Shown piece by piece: positions 62,448-64,000 of a stretch of 64,000 nucleotides of DNA. A model generated the notes under the pieces. It saw nothing but the letters and a program-made list of their open reading frames with translations, made no database searches and was not told the DNA's origin. Where the stretch lies: assembly GCA_021324295.1 (NCBI GenBank), contig JAJPJJ010000075.1:1-64000 (forward strand). The letters run 5' to 3'. Source of the stretch: Bacillota bacterium (GTDB lineage Bacteria > Sysuimicrobiota > Sysuimicrobiia > Sysuimicrobiales > Segetimicrobiaceae). The position numbers were made by a program, and so were the translations under genes. Position 1 is the first letter of the stretch. Each line of letters begins with the position of its first letter.

Positions 62448-63593
62448 CTACACCCCCCTTGTTCCCCCGGACGCGCGGTCCCGGACGGGCCACGCCGCGG
62501 GGCGGCGGACCAGGCCGGCGATCAGGTCGAGGACCCGGTCGGCCGCGTCCGGCCGGCCGAGCGCCCGGGCGCGCGCCGCCATCTCGGCGCGCCGGGAGGG
62601 GTCGTCGAGGAGGGCGGCGATCTCGCCCGCCAGGCGCTCGCCGCTCAGCTCCCGGTCGGCGACGACGACCGCCGCGCCGGCCTCCCGGAGCGGCGTCGCG
62701 TTGTGGGCCTGGTGGTCCTCGGCCGCGTAGCGGTACGGCACGAGGATCGCCGGGAGCCCGCAGGCGGTGATCTCGGCGAGGGCCGTGGCGCCGCACCGGC
62801 TCACGACGAGGTCCGCGCACGCGTACGCGGGCCCGATCCGGTCGAAGTACGGCACGCGCACGTAGCGGACGCCGCCGACCTCGCGCGTCGCGCGCTCACC
62901 CGACGGGCCGGCCCATCCGCGCCCGACCTGGTGGAGCACCTGCAGGTCCCGGCGGCCCGCGAGGCGCGCCACGGCCTCCTCGACGGCGGCGTTGAGGCGC
63001 GCCGCGCCCTGGCTCCCCCCGAGCACGAGCACGGTGCGCCGGGACTCCTCGAGGCCGAAGAGCCGCGCGCCCTCCTCCCGGCTCGCGGTGTAGACGTCCT
63101 GCCGGACCGGCAGCCCGGTGACGACGCCGCGGCCCGGCGCGCGCGCCGCCGCGGCGCCGGAGGCGACCGCGACGGCGCGCGCGCACCTCGCGAGCACGCG
63201 GTTGATCCGCCCCGGGATCGCGTTCCCCTCGACGACGACGACCGGCACGCCCAGGAGCGCGCCGGCGAGCGCCGGGGGCGCCGCCGCGATGCCGCCGGTG
63301 ACCACGATCGCGTCCGGCCGGAACCGCGCCACGACCACGGCGGCCTGCGCCAGGCTGGCCGCCCCGGTGGCCAGCGAGAGGAGCACCCGCCCGGGCGCGC
63401 CGCTGCGGGGCGGCCGGACCGCGAGCCCCGTGAACGGGAGTCCGGCTTCCACCACCAGCTTGGCCTCCATGCCCGCGGCGCTGCCGACGAACAGGACGCG
63501 GGATGCCGGGTCCCGCCGGCGGAGCGCGTCGGCGAGCGCGAGCGCCGGGTAGACGTGCCCGCCGGTCCCCCCGCCGGCGAGGAGCAGCCTCAC
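62448..63593 (-). CDS. murG: UDP-N-acetylglucosamine--MurNAc-pentapeptide-PP-undecaprenol GlcNAc transferase
   Basis: Makes lipid II at the inner face of the membrane. 381 residues: LLLAGGGTGGHVYPALALA, VVVVEGNAIPGRINR, VLVLGGSQGAARLNAAVEE, and the donor-binding VSRCGATALAEITACGLPAI, then PYRYAAEDHQAHNA. The GTG at 63593 starts 9 bp after the ftsW stop. Confidence 0.97.
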   Translation of the reverse strand: MRLLLAGGGTGGHVYPALALADALRRRDPASRVLFVGSAAGMEAKLVVEAGLPFTGLAVRPPRSGAPGRVLLSLATGAASLAQAAVVVARFRPDAIVVTGGIAAAPPALAGALLGVPVVVVEGNAIPGRINRVLARCARAVAVASGAAAARAPGRGVVTGLPVRQDVYTASREEGARLFGLEESRRTVLVLGGSQGAARLNAAVEEAVARLAGRRDLQVLHQVGRGWAGPSGERATREVGGVRYVRVPYFDRIGPAYACADLVVSRCGATALAEITACGLPAILVPYRYAAEDHQAHNATPLREAGAAVVVADRELSGERLAGEIAALLDDPSRRAEMAARARALGRPDAADRVLDLIAGLVRRPAAWPVRDRASGGTRGV

Positions 63594-63602
63594 CGCCGCA
63601 TC

Positions 63603-64000
63603 CTACCGCGCCGCATCGTCGACCCGCCGGGGCGCTCCGCCGACGCGGCCGGGCGGCGCGGGCCGGGATGCGGCGCCCCGCCGGCGGACCCGCCCACCCC
63701 GCCGCGATCGGGGCGGGCCGACGGCGACCGCCGGGTCGGGGTGCGCGTACTGCGAGATGTTGAGCAGGATGCCGACGGCGATGTCGCTCAGCACGAGCGA
63801 CGATCCGCCGAAGCTCATGAACGGGAGCGGCACCCCGGTGATCGGCAGGCTGCCGGAGACCACGCCGATGTTGAGGGCGGCTTGGCCCACCAGCATCGAC
63901 GTCAGGCCGCAGGCGAGGAGGGCGCTGTACCGGTCGGGACAGCGCGAGGCGATCCGGTACCCCCAGATCGCGAGCAGCAGGAACAGCACGATCACCGCGG
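63603..64000 (-). CDS. ftsW: Cell division lipid II polymerase FtsW (5' part outside the window)
   Basis: The open frame continues past the window edge; 131 C-terminal residues are visible. SLPITGVPLPFMSFGGSSLV is the terminal FtsW/SEDS motif. LVGQAALNIGVVSGS precedes it. A 55-residue Arg/Pro-rich cytoplasmic tail follows, longer than usual. Placement before murG is standard dcw order, so this is the divisome SEDS protein. Confidence 0.93.
   Translation of the reverse strand, partial: AVIVLFLLLAIWGYRIASRCPDRYSALLACGLTSMLVGQAALNIGVVSGSLPITGVPLPFMSFGGSSLVLSDIAVGILLNISQYAHPDPAVAVGPPRSRRGGRVRRRGAASRPAPPGRVGGAPRRVDDAAR

Overview
The window looks like a core-genome segment of a very GC-rich bacterium from the Gram-positive-like (Terrabacteria) side of the tree. 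The evidence is gene content and order. There is an FHA / PP2C phosphatase / FtsW-RodA / penicillin-binding protein / PASTA-kinase operon. RemA, SepF and RqcH are present, and two T-box leaders sit upstream of ileS and proC. The block yloC-remA-kinase-coaC-priA-def-fmt-rsmB-rlmN and the series ileS-dksA-lspA-lgt-rluD-pyrR follow Firmicutes/Actinobacteria-like order. FtsA is present, which argues against a typical actinobacterium. I cannot name the phylum; a deep-branching, mostly uncultured Terrabacteria lineage fits best. Nearly all genes lie on the minus strand, so transcription runs from high to low coordinates. Only three genes are on the plus strand: a hydroxyisobutyrate-dehydrogenase-like gene, rqcH, and a glycerophosphodiesterase-like gene. 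I see no tRNA, rRNA, CRISPR array, IS element or prophage.

Read in the direction of transcription. (1) 64000-56270: end of the dcw cluster, ftsW(partial)-murG-murC-murB-ftsQ-ftsA-ftsZ. (2) 55780-49214: an M50 membrane protease, an ABC-2 exporter, then nrdR-nrdJ (B12-dependent ribonucleotide reductase) behind a promoter whose spacer holds an NrdR box. (3) 49072-39279: glycerophosphodiesterase (plus strand), a methyltransferase, a phosphonate-type importer phnD-phnC-phnE, then pgeF-yggS-sepF-mtnA-glycosyltransferase. (4) 39251-31182: T-box leader, ileS (type-2-like, unusual signature motifs), racemase, dksA-like, lspA, lgt, rluD, pyrR. (5) 31084-29330: rqcH (plus strand). (6) 29178-23109: yloC, remA, an archaeal-type cytidylate kinase, a CoaC-like flavoprotein, a PriA without helicase motifs, def, fmt. 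(7) 22986-10352: zinc peptidase, rsmB, rlmN, fhaA, fhaB, PP2C phosphatase, ftsW/rodA, pbpA, pknB, rpe, a histone-deacetylase-like protein and a gamma-carbonic anhydrase. (8) 10306-9431 (plus strand) and 9165-8014 (minus): the dehydrogenase and T-box-controlled proC. (9) 7443-141: peptide ABC transporter dppA-B-C without ATPases, a hotdog thioesterase, rpsA, enoyl-CoA hydratase, and an OsmC-family gene.

The strongest unexpected signal is that OsmC-family gene at 141-602 (minus). Its reading frame runs through an in-frame TGA exactly where the family carries its first catalytic cysteine. Directly downstream is a stable stem-loop with a small GG-containing apical loop at the distance expected of a bacterial SECIS element. 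I read it as a selenoprotein. Other points worth attention are an IleRS with swapped HIGH signature (GVHH), a PriA lacking all helicase motifs, a CoaC-like protein lacking the catalytic Cys and Asn, a family of about 155-bp dispersed repeats abutting gene ends, a REP-like palindrome, and a PhnE permease with a large inserted Ig-like domain.
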